A DNA stretch of 6,689 bases from an uncultured Verrucomicrobiota bacterium (GCA_946631535.1 CAMPAF010000170.1:1-6689), one strand, 5' to 3'; positions 1-6,463 are shown, numbered from the stretch's first letter. The notes: generated by a model not told the origin, from the letters alone. Numbers and translations are program-made.

Positions 1-961
1 GCCAGTCCTCCGTCACCTGCCAGTCGAGCCACGGGTTCACCATGAAGCTCTCGTACGTGGCGCGGTCGCCGCGCCGGCAGGACGACTCGTACCAGCTGTA
101 TCCCCCGCCGGGATGTCCGCGGTAGACCGGCACGCCGATGTAGCCGGGCTGGTCCGTGTACTGGAACATCGACTTCACGCCCATCGTCACGTCGTCGCCC
201 GCTTGGGCGATGACCGAGGGCGCGACGGTGAACGACTCGCGCGGGCGAGCGCCATCCTGGATTCCCTGGTTGATGTAGGTCGGCTCGTAGTAGTCTGCCG
301 TGCCGATCACGCGGACCGCGGCCTTGCCGTCCATGGCCGTCCCGTTCACGTCCACCATGCCCCGCTGGCGGAACGTGTGCTTGCCGACCGACGTGTTCGC
401 CTGCAGGCCGATCTCGTCCTTGTCGAGGCGCGCGCTCTTCATGTAGAGGTTCACCGCTCCTCCGCAGCCGGAGGCGTTCTGCGAGCCGCCAGCGCCGCCG
501 GCTAGGGAACCGATCGGCCCCTTTACGATCTCAACGCGCTCCATGAGGAACGGATCCATGAAGAGCCCCGCGCCGCGTCCGATCGGCAGCACGCCGTCGA
601 ACGCCGGCTCGGTGCCACCCATGCCGCGTATGGAGAACTGGCCGGGGTTGCGCACGAGGAGCGACTTGCCGCCCGTCTCTATGCCCGGCACGTAGCGAAG
701 GAGGTCGTGCAGGTCGGTGGGGTTGTGCTCGCGGATGTAGTCTTCAGTCAGCGTATCCACCACCGTAGGCAGCTCCTCGGGCGGCGCGTCGGTGAAGGTG
801 GCGCCGTTGACTGTGGCGGGGCGGTAGCGCGAGAGGACCGAGCCCTCCACGACTATTGTGCCGAGGTCTGCGACGGTGTTGGTGGTTGTTTCGGCGGCGA
901 ATATGGCGGCAACAGGAAGAAATGCGGTGGCGCAACTGACAATTGGTGGTATCTTCATCAT
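1..961 (-). CDS. TonB-dependent outer-membrane receptor, N-terminal 320 residues (3' end beyond the left edge)
   Basis: Outer-membrane ligand-gated importer powered by TonB. The minus-strand frame stays open from the start to the window edge, giving 320 codons with no stop; family members usually have 650-900 residues, so most of the barrel is missing. Residues 1-23 form a signal peptide (Lys3, hydrophobic core, Ala-rich end before ETTT). A TonB-box-like segment TIVVEG lies at 35-40. The plug domain spans about 60-178 and shows LRYVPGI (88-94), FSIRGMGG (109-116), FDGVLP (121-126), ERVEIVKGP (141-149) and GGAVNLYMKS (167-176). Barrel strands begin near 183. The start is one of two tandem ATGs, 32 nt after the tonB stop, so it is probably cotranscribed with exbB-exbD-tonB; only a weak AGGG precedes it. 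The plug resembles siderophore-type receptors more than SusC proteins, since no carboxypeptidase-like N-terminal domain is present. The ligand cannot be named: iron chelate, cobalamin or oligosaccharide are all possible. Confidence 0.94.
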   Translation of the reverse strand, partial: MMKIPPIVSCATAFLPVAAIFAAETTTNTVADLGTIVVEGSVLSRYRPATVNGATFTDAPPEELPTVVDTLTEDYIREHNPTDLHDLLRYVPGIETGGKSLLVRNPGQFSIRGMGGTEPAFDGVLPIGRGAGLFMDPFLMERVEIVKGPIGSLAGGAGGSQNASGCGGAVNLYMKSARLDKDEIGLQANTSVGKHTFRQRGMVDVNGTAMDGKAAVRVIGTADYYEPTYINQGIQDGARPRESFTVAPSVIAQAGDDVTMGVKSMFQYTDQPGYIGVPVYRGHPGGGYSWYESSCRRGDRATYESFMVNPWLDWQVTEDW

Positions 962-993
962 GCCCTATTAAACGCGGTTAAGACGCTTGCGGT

Positions 994-1722
994 TCAGTCC
1001 TTCAGGCGGAAGGTGAGGGTGAGGCGGGCGGTGGCGGGGACGGCGGCTCCGCCGCGCCGGGCAGGGGTGAAGCGTGCGCGCTTCACGGCCTGGATGGCGG
1101 CTTGCTCCAGTTCCGCAAATCCGCAGGACGCGACGATCTGCACGTCGTCCACCATGCCGTTCGGCGAGACGTCCAGCTCGAGGGTGACATCGCCTTCCTC
1201 GCCGCGCTGGCGCGCGCCCTTGGGATACTCGGGCTTGATGCGGCGACGGGGCACGGGCGGCTTGTCCACGGCGACACGCGCCTGAGAAGGTGCAGGGGCG
1301 GCGGGTGCCGACGCTGTGGGAGGCAGCGGCTGAGGCGGCGGTTCGGCCTTGCGCTCGAGCTCGGGCGGTTCGGGCAACGGGGGGCACAGGTCGGTGGGAC
1401 GTGGTTCTGCAGGACGGGGTATGACGGTCGCCTGTGGGTCTGGCGGAAGTTCGATCGGCGGCGGCTCGGAGGTTTGCGTCTCTGGCGGCGGTGGATGAGG
1501 CGGGGCGTCGACGGCTGGCGCAGGTGGTTGGGCCACTGGTGCGGCGGTCTCGTCTGGCGTGTCCGAGAATGAGAGGTCTACCGAAGTGAGTTCAAGTTCG
1601 GGAAGGGTGGCATCGTCTGACGAGAGCCAGCCAAGACGGACCGCGCCCGTCACGAGGGCGGCGTGGAACGCGATGGCGCAGGCGAGGGCGCAGATTCCGC
1701 GTATGGCGGCAAGCCGCATCAT
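994..1722 (-). CDS. tonB: TonB energy transducer
   Basis: Periplasm-spanning protein that passes proton-motive energy from ExbB/ExbD to outer-membrane receptors. It has 242 residues, close to the family norm (about 240). A signal anchor lies at about 5-33 and carries His20, at the same position as the functionally important His20 of E. coli TonB; the matching Ser16 is Ala here. A proline-rich linker spans about 62-158, rich in Glu-Pro and Pro-Pro rather than Lys-Pro. The C-terminal TonB domain covers about 162-242, with PEYP (164-167), the GDVTLELDVSPNG strand pair (177-189), a helix with AELEQAAIQAV (203-213) and RFTPAR (217-222). The start ATG overlaps the exbD stop in an ATGA arrangement, followed by a second in-frame ATG, which implies translational coupling. 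A run of G lies just upstream. Two periplasmic cysteines (113, 200) are unusual for TonB, though their significance is unknown. Its neighbours strongly support the call. Confidence 0.95.
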   Translation of the reverse strand: MMRLAAIRGICALACAIAFHAALVTGAVRLGWLSSDDATLPELELTSVDLSFSDTPDETAAPVAQPPAPAVDAPPHPPPPETQTSEPPPIELPPDPQATVIPRPAEPRPTDLCPPLPEPPELERKAEPPPQPLPPTASAPAAPAPSQARVAVDKPPVPRRRIKPEYPKGARQRGEEGDVTLELDVSPNGMVDDVQIVASCGFAELEQAAIQAVKRARFTPARRGGAAVPATARLTLTFRLKD

Positions 1723-2141
1723 CGGCCCCCATCGGTCTTACCGCTCACCTGGAAGCTGGCCTTTTCCACTCCTGCGGCCTTGAGGCGGGCGAGGAGCTCG
1801 ATGCCGGCGCCGAGGCTGGCCTTGCGGTCGCCCGAGATGAGGACCGGCGTCTCCTTGCGGACGGCGACGAGCCGCTTGACCTCTGCCACAAGGTCGTCCT
1901 GCGGCAGTGGGCGTCCGTTGAGCTGGAGCGCGTCCTGCGCGTCGATCGTCACGACCACGCGTTCGCCTTTCTCCAGCGTGCCGGTCGCGATCGGGAGGTC
2001 CACCTTGAGCCCGTGGTGTACGGCCATGTCGAAGATCGAGTAGACGAAGAACACCAGCACGAGGAACATGACGTCCATCAGCGACACCAGTTCCACGCGC
2101 GCTTCGCGCTTAAGGAAGGGACTCTCAAGCTTTTTCTTCAT
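1719..2141 (-). CDS. exbD: ExbD/TolR-family biopolymer transport protein
   Basis: Inner-membrane partner of ExbB that forms the proton-using motor driving TonB. It has 140 residues, the usual ExbD size. A short basic cytoplasmic N-terminus (MKKK..., residues 1-17) leads into a single membrane helix at about 19-38. Asp23 in SLMDVMF matches the essential membrane aspartate (Asp25 in E. coli ExbD). The periplasmic domain at about 45-135 includes KVDLP, VVVTIDAQ and TPVLISGDRKAS, which fit the ExbD fold. The start lies inside the 3' end of exbB (17-nt overlap, different frame) and the stop overlaps the tonB start by 4 nt, so all three proteins are probably made by coupled translation. TolR is an alternative name for this family, but the adjacent tonB and receptor, and the lack of tolA/tolB/pal, favour ExbD. 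Confidence 0.94.
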   Translation of the reverse strand: MKKKLESPFLKREARVELVSLMDVMFLVLVFFVYSIFDMAVHHGLKVDLPIATGTLEKGERVVVTIDAQDALQLNGRPLPQDDLVAEVKRLVAVRKETPVLISGDRKASLGAGIELLARLKAAGVEKASFQVSGKTDGGR

Positions 2142-2577
2142 CTTCGCTTTCGAGGCGCGCGGCCGCCTTGGCGAGCAGGCCGAGCAGGAAGTTGTACGGG
2201 AACACGAGTATCAGCGTGGCGACAAGGCCTGCCGCCGTGGTGACGAGCGCCTCGCCTATGCCTGCGGTTGCGGCGAGCGGAGAGGCGGCGTCCGAGAGCT
2301 TGAACGCCCCGAACGTCTTGATGATGCCGGTCACCGTGCCGAGGATGCCCAGCATCGGCTCGGCTGTGATGATAGTGGAGAGGAGTCCGAAGCCTCGCTG
2401 GAGGCGGTTCAGGGTCGCCTGCGGGTCAGGATGGCGCTCTCGGGACCGGAAGAAGGCGATGAAGGCGAAGAGACGGTCGAAGACGATGGCCACGCCGATG
2501 ATGGACAGGACGAGGATCGGCCACATGACAGGCCCGCCCTCTTGAAACGACTGCAGTATCTGCGAAAATGTCAGCAT
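2125..2577 (-). CDS. exbB: ExbB/TolQ/MotA-family proton channel protein, unusually short
   Basis: Inner-membrane scaffold of the ExbB-ExbD motor. It has 150 residues, against roughly 220-245 for typical ExbB. Three membrane segments are visible: about 16-40 (preceded by GGPVMWP), about 63-89 and about 106-133. Residues known to matter in E. coli ExbB are kept: Thr81 in GTVTGI (matches Thr148), Glu109 in GIGEAL (matches Glu176) and Thr114 (matches Thr181). What is reduced is the cytoplasmic loop between helices 1 and 2, about 25 residues instead of about 90, and the C-terminal tail, about 17 residues ending in acidic ESEDEEKA. The frame is clean, so this looks like a natural short form and not a broken gene. 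It is the first gene of the operon. A GAGG sits only 2 nt before the ATG, closer than usual, but no better in-frame start precedes the first helix. Confidence 0.93.
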   Translation of the reverse strand: MLTFSQILQSFQEGGPVMWPILVLSIIGVAIVFDRLFAFIAFFRSRERHPDPQATLNRLQRGFGLLSTIITAEPMLGILGTVTGIIKTFGAFKLSDAASPLAATAGIGEALVTTAAGLVATLILVFPYNFLLGLLAKAAARLESEDEEKA

Positions 2578-2670
2578 ATCCTCTTAAACGAACGAAGTGC
2601 CTTGCAGGTTCATTTGACAATCCTACAATCATCTCAAACCACGGAAACGGATTCTGATATAATGGTTTCC
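2578..2670. promoter_or_regulatory. Divergent intergenic region between exbB and the secreted enzyme gene
   Basis: This 93-nt gap is AT-rich against the GC-rich background and must hold the promoters for the leftward exbB-exbD-tonB-receptor operon and the rightward enzyme gene. Visible elements on the plus strand are TTGCAG (2602-2607) with TACAAT (2624-2629), spacing 16; an isolated TTGACA (2614-2619), too far (38 nt) from TATAAT at 2658-2663 to pair with it; and a tandem repeat ACAATC at 2617-2622 and 2625-2630. No convincing -35/-10 pair could be picked for the minus strand, and no Fur-box-like palindrome was recognised. That promoters lie here is inferred from gene orientation. Confidence 0.6.
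2655..2663 (+). promoter_or_regulatory. Extended -10 promoter element (TGATATAAT) for the secreted enzyme gene
   Basis: TG, one base, then a perfect TATAAT matches the sigma-70 extended -10 consensus, which can work without a good -35; at 17-nt spacing the -35 position reads CAAACC, a poor match. Transcription would be expected to begin about 7 nt after the hexamer, near 2670, directly at the ATG at 2671. This would give a leaderless or nearly leaderless mRNA and would exclude the in-frame ATG at 2662, which lies inside the element. The upstream TTGCAG-16-TACAAT pair is a rival promoter that would leave a leader of about 35 nt. Confidence 0.45.
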
Positions 2671-5600
2671 ATGAAACAGCCAATACTTGCCGCATGTCTG
2701 CTAGCTTGCCTTTCCGTGGGCTTCGCGGGGAACCGCCCGTACGAGTTCGAATGGGCCAACCGGACGGTCGACGACCGGCCCGTGCTGCTGCCGCTCGTCT
2801 CGGCCGAGGGCTGGACGTGCAGCGCGACGGCCGCGACGGGCACGGTCTCCACCGCTTGCGAGCGCGTCCTCTTCGGCGATGGCGTGCTGCACCTCGACTA
2901 CCATCTGCCCAACGCGAACGGCATCCTCCGCATCGCGCCGCCCGCGCCCGTCCCGGTGCCGCCCGGATTCGACACGGTGAGCGTGTGGATCTGGGGCAAC
3001 CACGCCTACTATCGGCGCAACCCCGGCGTCGTGATAACTATTGCCGCCGAGTTCCTTGACTCTGACGGAAAGCCGTTCTCGGTGGCCGTCCACCGCATCA
3101 ACCACAGCGACTGGTTCCTCGCGCAGAAGCGTCTGTCGCCCGACCTCGCCGCCCGCGTGGCGAAGGGCGGATCGTTCACGGGCTTCACCGTGCGCGGCGG
3201 TCCCGACAAGGACAAGCGCTGGATCGAGCTGACGAGCTTCGCGGCCTACAGGGAAGAGCTCAAGCCGCTCTCCTTCAAGCCGCGGCGGAAGCGCGGCGTG
3301 CAGGTGTTTCCCAACGCGCCCCAAGGCCTCAACACGGGCGAGGGACGTTTGCCGTTCCCGACCGTGCCGACCACCATCGTGCCGCTCGTGGCGGAGGATC
3401 CCGACATCGAGTTCCGCCTTCCCGCCGATCCCACGCGCTGGGACGACCTCGCGGTGCGCTACCGCAAGGGGTCGTGGATGCTGGTCGCGCAGGGCGGCGG
3501 GCTCTACCCGCAGGATGCCGCGAAGGGCGCGAAGGTGCGCTTCCGTCGCGTGGCGAACTCGCTGGTGGCGGACATCGAGGCGCCGGCAGGCGTGGAGGAG
3601 GTTCGCTTCGGCGGCATGGCGGAACCCGACGGCGCGAAGCCTGTGCCGGTGCCGTACTACTCCTACGGCTCGAACGGCGGCGGCCTCTACCGGCGTCCGT
3701 GCGTGGTGGTGACCGAGGCTGGCGGCAATCCGTTCTTCTTTCTGGCTTCGGTGGACTGGACGCAGTCCAACGCATCCGAAGTGTTCGCGTCGGGGATGCG
3801 TCTCGACGGCACGCTCGGCTCGAACGGCGGCGCGCGCTACGGGAAGAAGACGGACGGCGCGCGCAATCCGGTGTTCGAGCGGTTCGTGTGGTCGTTCTCC
3901 ACGAAGTTCGAGGACGTCCTGCCGGCAATCCCCAATCCGCCGTCGCCCCATCGCAGTCTCACGGCCGAGCACCAGTGGTGCCACATGGCCGCAGGCGACC
4001 GCGAGAAGGACAAGGCATACTGGCGCAACCGCGTGCGCCGGGGCCTGAAGAAGGTATTCATCGGCGACCACGAGGTGTGCATGCGCGACGGCAACGAGAG
4101 CTTCACGTTCCGCACGCGCCCCGCGCCGCGCAAGGGCGGCGACGAAGGGATGCGCGATTTCACGCGGTTCATGATCGACGAGCTTGGCCTCCTGTACGGA
4201 CCCTACAACAACTACACGGACTTCGCTCCGGTCAACGGCTGGTGGCACGCCGACCGCGTCACGCGCACGCAGGGCAACGACCTCCTCCACGCCTGGAACC
4301 GCTGCTACGCCCCGAAGGCGGCGTTCGTCAACGAGGCGTGCGAGGCGATCGTGCCGGAGCTCCAGCGCAAGTTCGGCTTCAACTCGATCTACTGCGACGT
4401 CCACACGTGCGTCACGCCGTGGTCGCGCACCGACTACGACGCGCGCGTGCCCGGCGCCGGCACCTTTGCCGCCACTTTCTACGCCTACGGCGAGCTGCTG
4501 GACTTCGAGCGGCGCGTCGTGGGCGGGCCGGTCTACTCCGAGGGCGGCTGCCACTTCATGTACTGCGGCCTCGACGACGGCAACTTCGCGCAGGACCAGC
4601 CCTACCGGCCAGACGTGAACCCGTGGCTTGTCGACTTCGACCTGCGGCGCATGCATCCGCTCGCCAACAACTTCGGCATGGGCTATCCCAGCATGTTCTA
4701 CCCGCGCGACTGGAAGGCGCCCAGCCACGACGTGTGGATCGACCGCTTCCTCGCCGCCACCGTCGCGTTTGGGCACGAGGGATACTTCATGACCGGCAAC
4801 CAGGAAGACGAGGAGCAGGGCTACTTCATGCTCATCGGCACGGGGCGGCACTACTGCAAGGCCGACGTGCAGGAGATCCGCTACGCGGACGCTGCCGGCA
4901 CATTGCACGACACTTCCGCCGCCGTCGTCTCGGACATCTACCGCCGCTCGCAGGTGGCCGTGCGCTACACCGACGGCACGCAGACGGCGGCGAACGGCTC
5001 GTCCGACAGGCCGATGTCGTTCCCGTGGAAGGGGAAGCGGCTCGTCTTGCCGCCGAACGGGTTCTTCGCTTGCGCGGGCGACGGATCGGCCTGCGTGGTC
5101 TCCGGCGCTGATTGGGCGGGCGGCAAGCGCTTGGATTTGTCGGTCGCTCCCGAGTACGTGTACCTCAACGCGCATGGGACGCTGTCGGTGACGCCATTCG
5201 GCGGCACGGACGGGCGGATGTACCGCCTGTTGGGTGCTGAGGGTACGGAAGAGGTACTCCTGCGGAAGGGGAGCAAATTCATCCTGCCGTATGCCGCCGT
5301 GTCGGTGACTGCGCTCGACGAGTCTGGCGCAGACATCGGTCCGGCGTCGTTCAAGGTGGAGGACGGGCGTACGCACCTCGTGCCGTCGAAGGGCGCGTTC
5401 TCGTATCGCGTGGTGAAGCCGGACTCGTGGCGCGAGCCGTCGGCGGACACGGTGTCGGACGGCTATCTGAAGCCGCAGGACTTCCGTCTGCCGCCCGAGC
5501 CTGAGGCGGACAATGCGATGTCGTTGCCGTTCGTGCGCACGGCTGGACAGGCGCTGCGCGGCAAGCCAGAAACCGAACTTGTGCCGGACGGCGGCGGCGA

Positions 5601-6027
5601 AGTTCGCCCTGACACGTCCATGACGGTCGGTGGCGTCACGAAGCCGGGCATCTTCATGCACCCGCCGTACAGGCATGGCGCCGGCTACGTGTTCCTGCGC
5701 TATCGGCTCAATCTGCCGAAGGACAAGGACGTGGCTTTCTCCGCGTCGGTCGGCAAGCCCGACTTCAAGACGGCCAATGGCGACGGCACGCTCTACCAGA
5801 TCGCGGTCCAGCCCGTCGGCGCCGACATCTCCGCGCGCAAGGTCGTCGCGTCCGCGCAGGTGAAGGAGAAGAAGTGGAAGGAGCTCGTCGCCGACCTTTC
5901 GCCGTGGCGCGGACAGTCGGTGTGGCTGTACCTTATCGCAGACGTGGGGCCGGCGAACAGCTCGGACTGCGACGGCTCGGCGTGGGGCGGAATCGGGTTG
6001 AAGCGGGCAATGCCTGCTTGTCGTTAG
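2671..6027 (+). CDS. Large exported multi-domain protein, putative glycoside hydrolase with TIM-barrel core
   Basis: It has 1118 residues from the ATG at 2671 (1121 from 2662). The N-terminus is an export signal: Lys2, hydrophobic 5-16, then GFA|GN, cleavage near 19; LLAC at 10-13 could instead be a lipobox. Domains, inferred by eye: a beta-sandwich about 20-205 with VSVWIWGN (103-110) and ELTSFAAYREELKPL; a second beta-rich region about 206-410 with QGLNTG and LPFPT; a probable TIM-barrel about 412-750; a sandwich about 755-945 with LPPNGFFA (793-800); and a C-terminal jelly-roll about 950-1118 with GIFMHPP and DLSPWRGQSVWLYL. In the barrel, Asp576 (IYCDVH) and Glu624 (PVYSEGG) lie on likely strand ends 48 residues apart and are candidate nucleophile and acid/base. 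The overall plan resembles GH101/GH129-type or GH31/GH36-like enzymes, but no family is assigned and no substrate can be named. It has many cysteines. No clear Shine-Dalgarno precedes either ATG. The frame is open back to 2068, but that part is antisense to exbB/exbD and comes before the signal peptide, so it is not used. Confidence 0.82.
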   Translation: MKQPILAACLLACLSVGFAGNRPYEFEWANRTVDDRPVLLPLVSAEGWTCSATAATGTVSTACERVLFGDGVLHLDYHLPNANGILRIAPPAPVPVPPGFDTVSVWIWGNHAYYRRNPGVVITIAAEFLDSDGKPFSVAVHRINHSDWFLAQKRLSPDLAARVAKGGSFTGFTVRGGPDKDKRWIELTSFAAYREELKPLSFKPRRKRGVQVFPNAPQGLNTGEGRLPFPTVPTTIVPLVAEDPDIEFRLPADPTRWDDLAVRYRKGSWMLVAQGGGLYPQDAAKGAKVRFRRVANSLVADIEAPAGVEEVRFGGMAEPDGAKPVPVPYYSYGSNGGGLYRRPCVVVTEAGGNPFFFLASVDWTQSNASEVFASGMRLDGTLGSNGGARYGKKTDGARNPVFERFVWSFSTKFEDVLPAIPNPPSPHRSLTAEHQWCHMAAGDREKDKAYWRNRVRRGLKKVFIGDHEVCMRDGNESFTFRTRPAPRKGGDEGMRDFTRFMIDELGLLYGPYNNYTDFAPVNGWWHADRVTRTQGNDLLHAWNRCYAPKAAFVNEACEAIVPELQRKFGFNSIYCDVHTCVTPWSRTDYDARVPGAGTFAATFYAYGELLDFERRVVGGPVYSEGGCHFMYCGLDDGNFAQDQPYRPDVNPWLVDFDLRRMHPLANNFGMGYPSMFYPRDWKAPSHDVWIDRFLAATVAFGHEGYFMTGNQEDEEQGYFMLIGTGRHYCKADVQEIRYADAAGTLHDTSAAVVSDIYRRSQVAVRYTDGTQTAANGSSDRPMSFPWKGKRLVLPPNGFFACAGDGSACVVSGADWAGGKRLDLSVAPEYVYLNAHGTLSVTPFGGTDGRMYRLLGAEGTEEVLLRKGSKFILPYAAVSVTALDESGADIGPASFKVEDGRTHLVPSKGAFSYRVVKPDSWREPSADTVSDGYLKPQDFRLPPEPEADNAMSLPFVRTAGQALRGKPETELVPDGGGEVRPDTSMTVGGVTKPGIFMHPPYRHGAGYVFLRYRLNLPKDKDVAFSASVGKPDFKTANGDGTLYQIAVQPVGADISARKVVASAQVKEKKWKELVADLSPWRGQSVWLYLIADVGPANSSDCDGSAWGGIGLKRAMPACR

Positions 6028-6461
6028 TTTGCGTCCGAGAGGATGTCCGCGAACGCCAGCACGTCGATGCCGGCCGAGGACAGGGCCGCGAGTGCCTTGT
6101 CGTTGTTCTCGAAGCGGAACACCAGCACAGCCTTCTCGCCGTGGTGGAACGCGAAGGCGTAGCTGTACTCCACGTTCACCTTCGCCGCGTCGAGGGCTGT
6201 GAGCACCTCGGCCATGCCGCCGGGGCGGTCTGGCACGGTAACGGCGACGACGTCGCGCACGTTGACGACACGGCCCTTGGCCGTGAGGACGTCGCGAGCC
6301 TTCTCCCAGCTGTCGACGATCATGCGCACGATGCCGAACTCGCGCGTGTCGGCGAGGGAGAGGGTGATGATGCTAACGCCCGCGTCCGCGAGTGTGCGGC
6401 ACGTCTCGGCTAGGTGGCCCGGGCGGTTCTCGAGAAAAACGCTGATCTGCTTGATGGTCAT
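6024..6461 (-). CDS. Tandem ACT-domain protein, probable amino-acid-sensing partner of the ligase
   Basis: Small cytoplasmic protein of 145 residues made of two ACT domains, about 4-70 and 72-140. Each opens with a beta strand and the ACT glycine loop: ENRPGHLAE (11-19) and PDRPGGMAE (77-85). ACT domains usually bind amino acids and pair into dimers. Two-ACT proteins of this size (COG4747 type) are commonly found beside phenylacetate-CoA ligase genes, as here, but their role is not well established; sensing of an aromatic or branched-chain amino acid is a reasonable guess. The start is firmly set by AGGAGG 8 nt upstream and by the ligase stop only 2 nt before the ATG. The stop codon overlaps that of the convergent enzyme gene. 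No catalytic domain is attached. Confidence 0.9.
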   Translation of the reverse strand: MTIKQISVFLENRPGHLAETCRTLADAGVSIITLSLADTREFGIVRMIVDSWEKARDVLTAKGRVVNVRDVVAVTVPDRPGGMAEVLTALDAAKVNVEYSYAFAFHHGEKAVLVFRFENNDKALAALSSAGIDVLAFADILSDAN

Positions 6462-6463
6462 TT

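Noticed and set aside
113..505. Open frame on the plus strand opposite the receptor
   Set aside because: His/Val/Arg/Ala-rich shadow of the receptor coding strand, which shows a proper plug domain.
1102..1572. Open frame on the plus strand opposite tonB
   Set aside because: Its Arg/Gly/Trp-rich translation is the complement of the proline-rich TonB linker codons.
2614..2663. TTGACA and TATAAT as one -35/-10 promoter pair
   Set aside because: The spacing is 38 nt against the usual 16-18, so they cannot belong to the same sigma-70 promoter.
2068..2670. N-terminal extension of the enzyme by 201 codons, from the first ATG of its frame
   Set aside because: It runs antisense to exbB and exbD, precedes a clear signal peptide, and lies upstream of the extended -10 element. 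Its translation is Arg/Glu/Gly-rich without a domain.
2578..2670. Fur box or cobalamin riboswitch upstream of the TonB operon
   Set aside because: No 19-nt Fur-like palindrome was found, and the leader is far too short for a cobalamin riboswitch.
3474..5111. A 545-codon plus-strand open frame overlapping the enzyme gene in another frame
   Set aside because: Arg/Ala/Gly-rich low-complexity translation typical of an out-of-frame reading in GC-rich DNA; no ribosome binding site and no domain.
2701..5676. A 991-codon open frame on the minus strand, antisense to the enzyme gene
   Set aside because: Its translation is dominated by Arg, His, Val and Ala with no recognisable domain, signal or membrane segment. 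It mirrors the codon bias of the GC-rich sense gene, whose product shows coherent domains.
5930..6027. Intrinsic terminator at the end of the enzyme gene
   Set aside because: Only GC-rich short complementarities without a following T-tract were seen on the plus strand.
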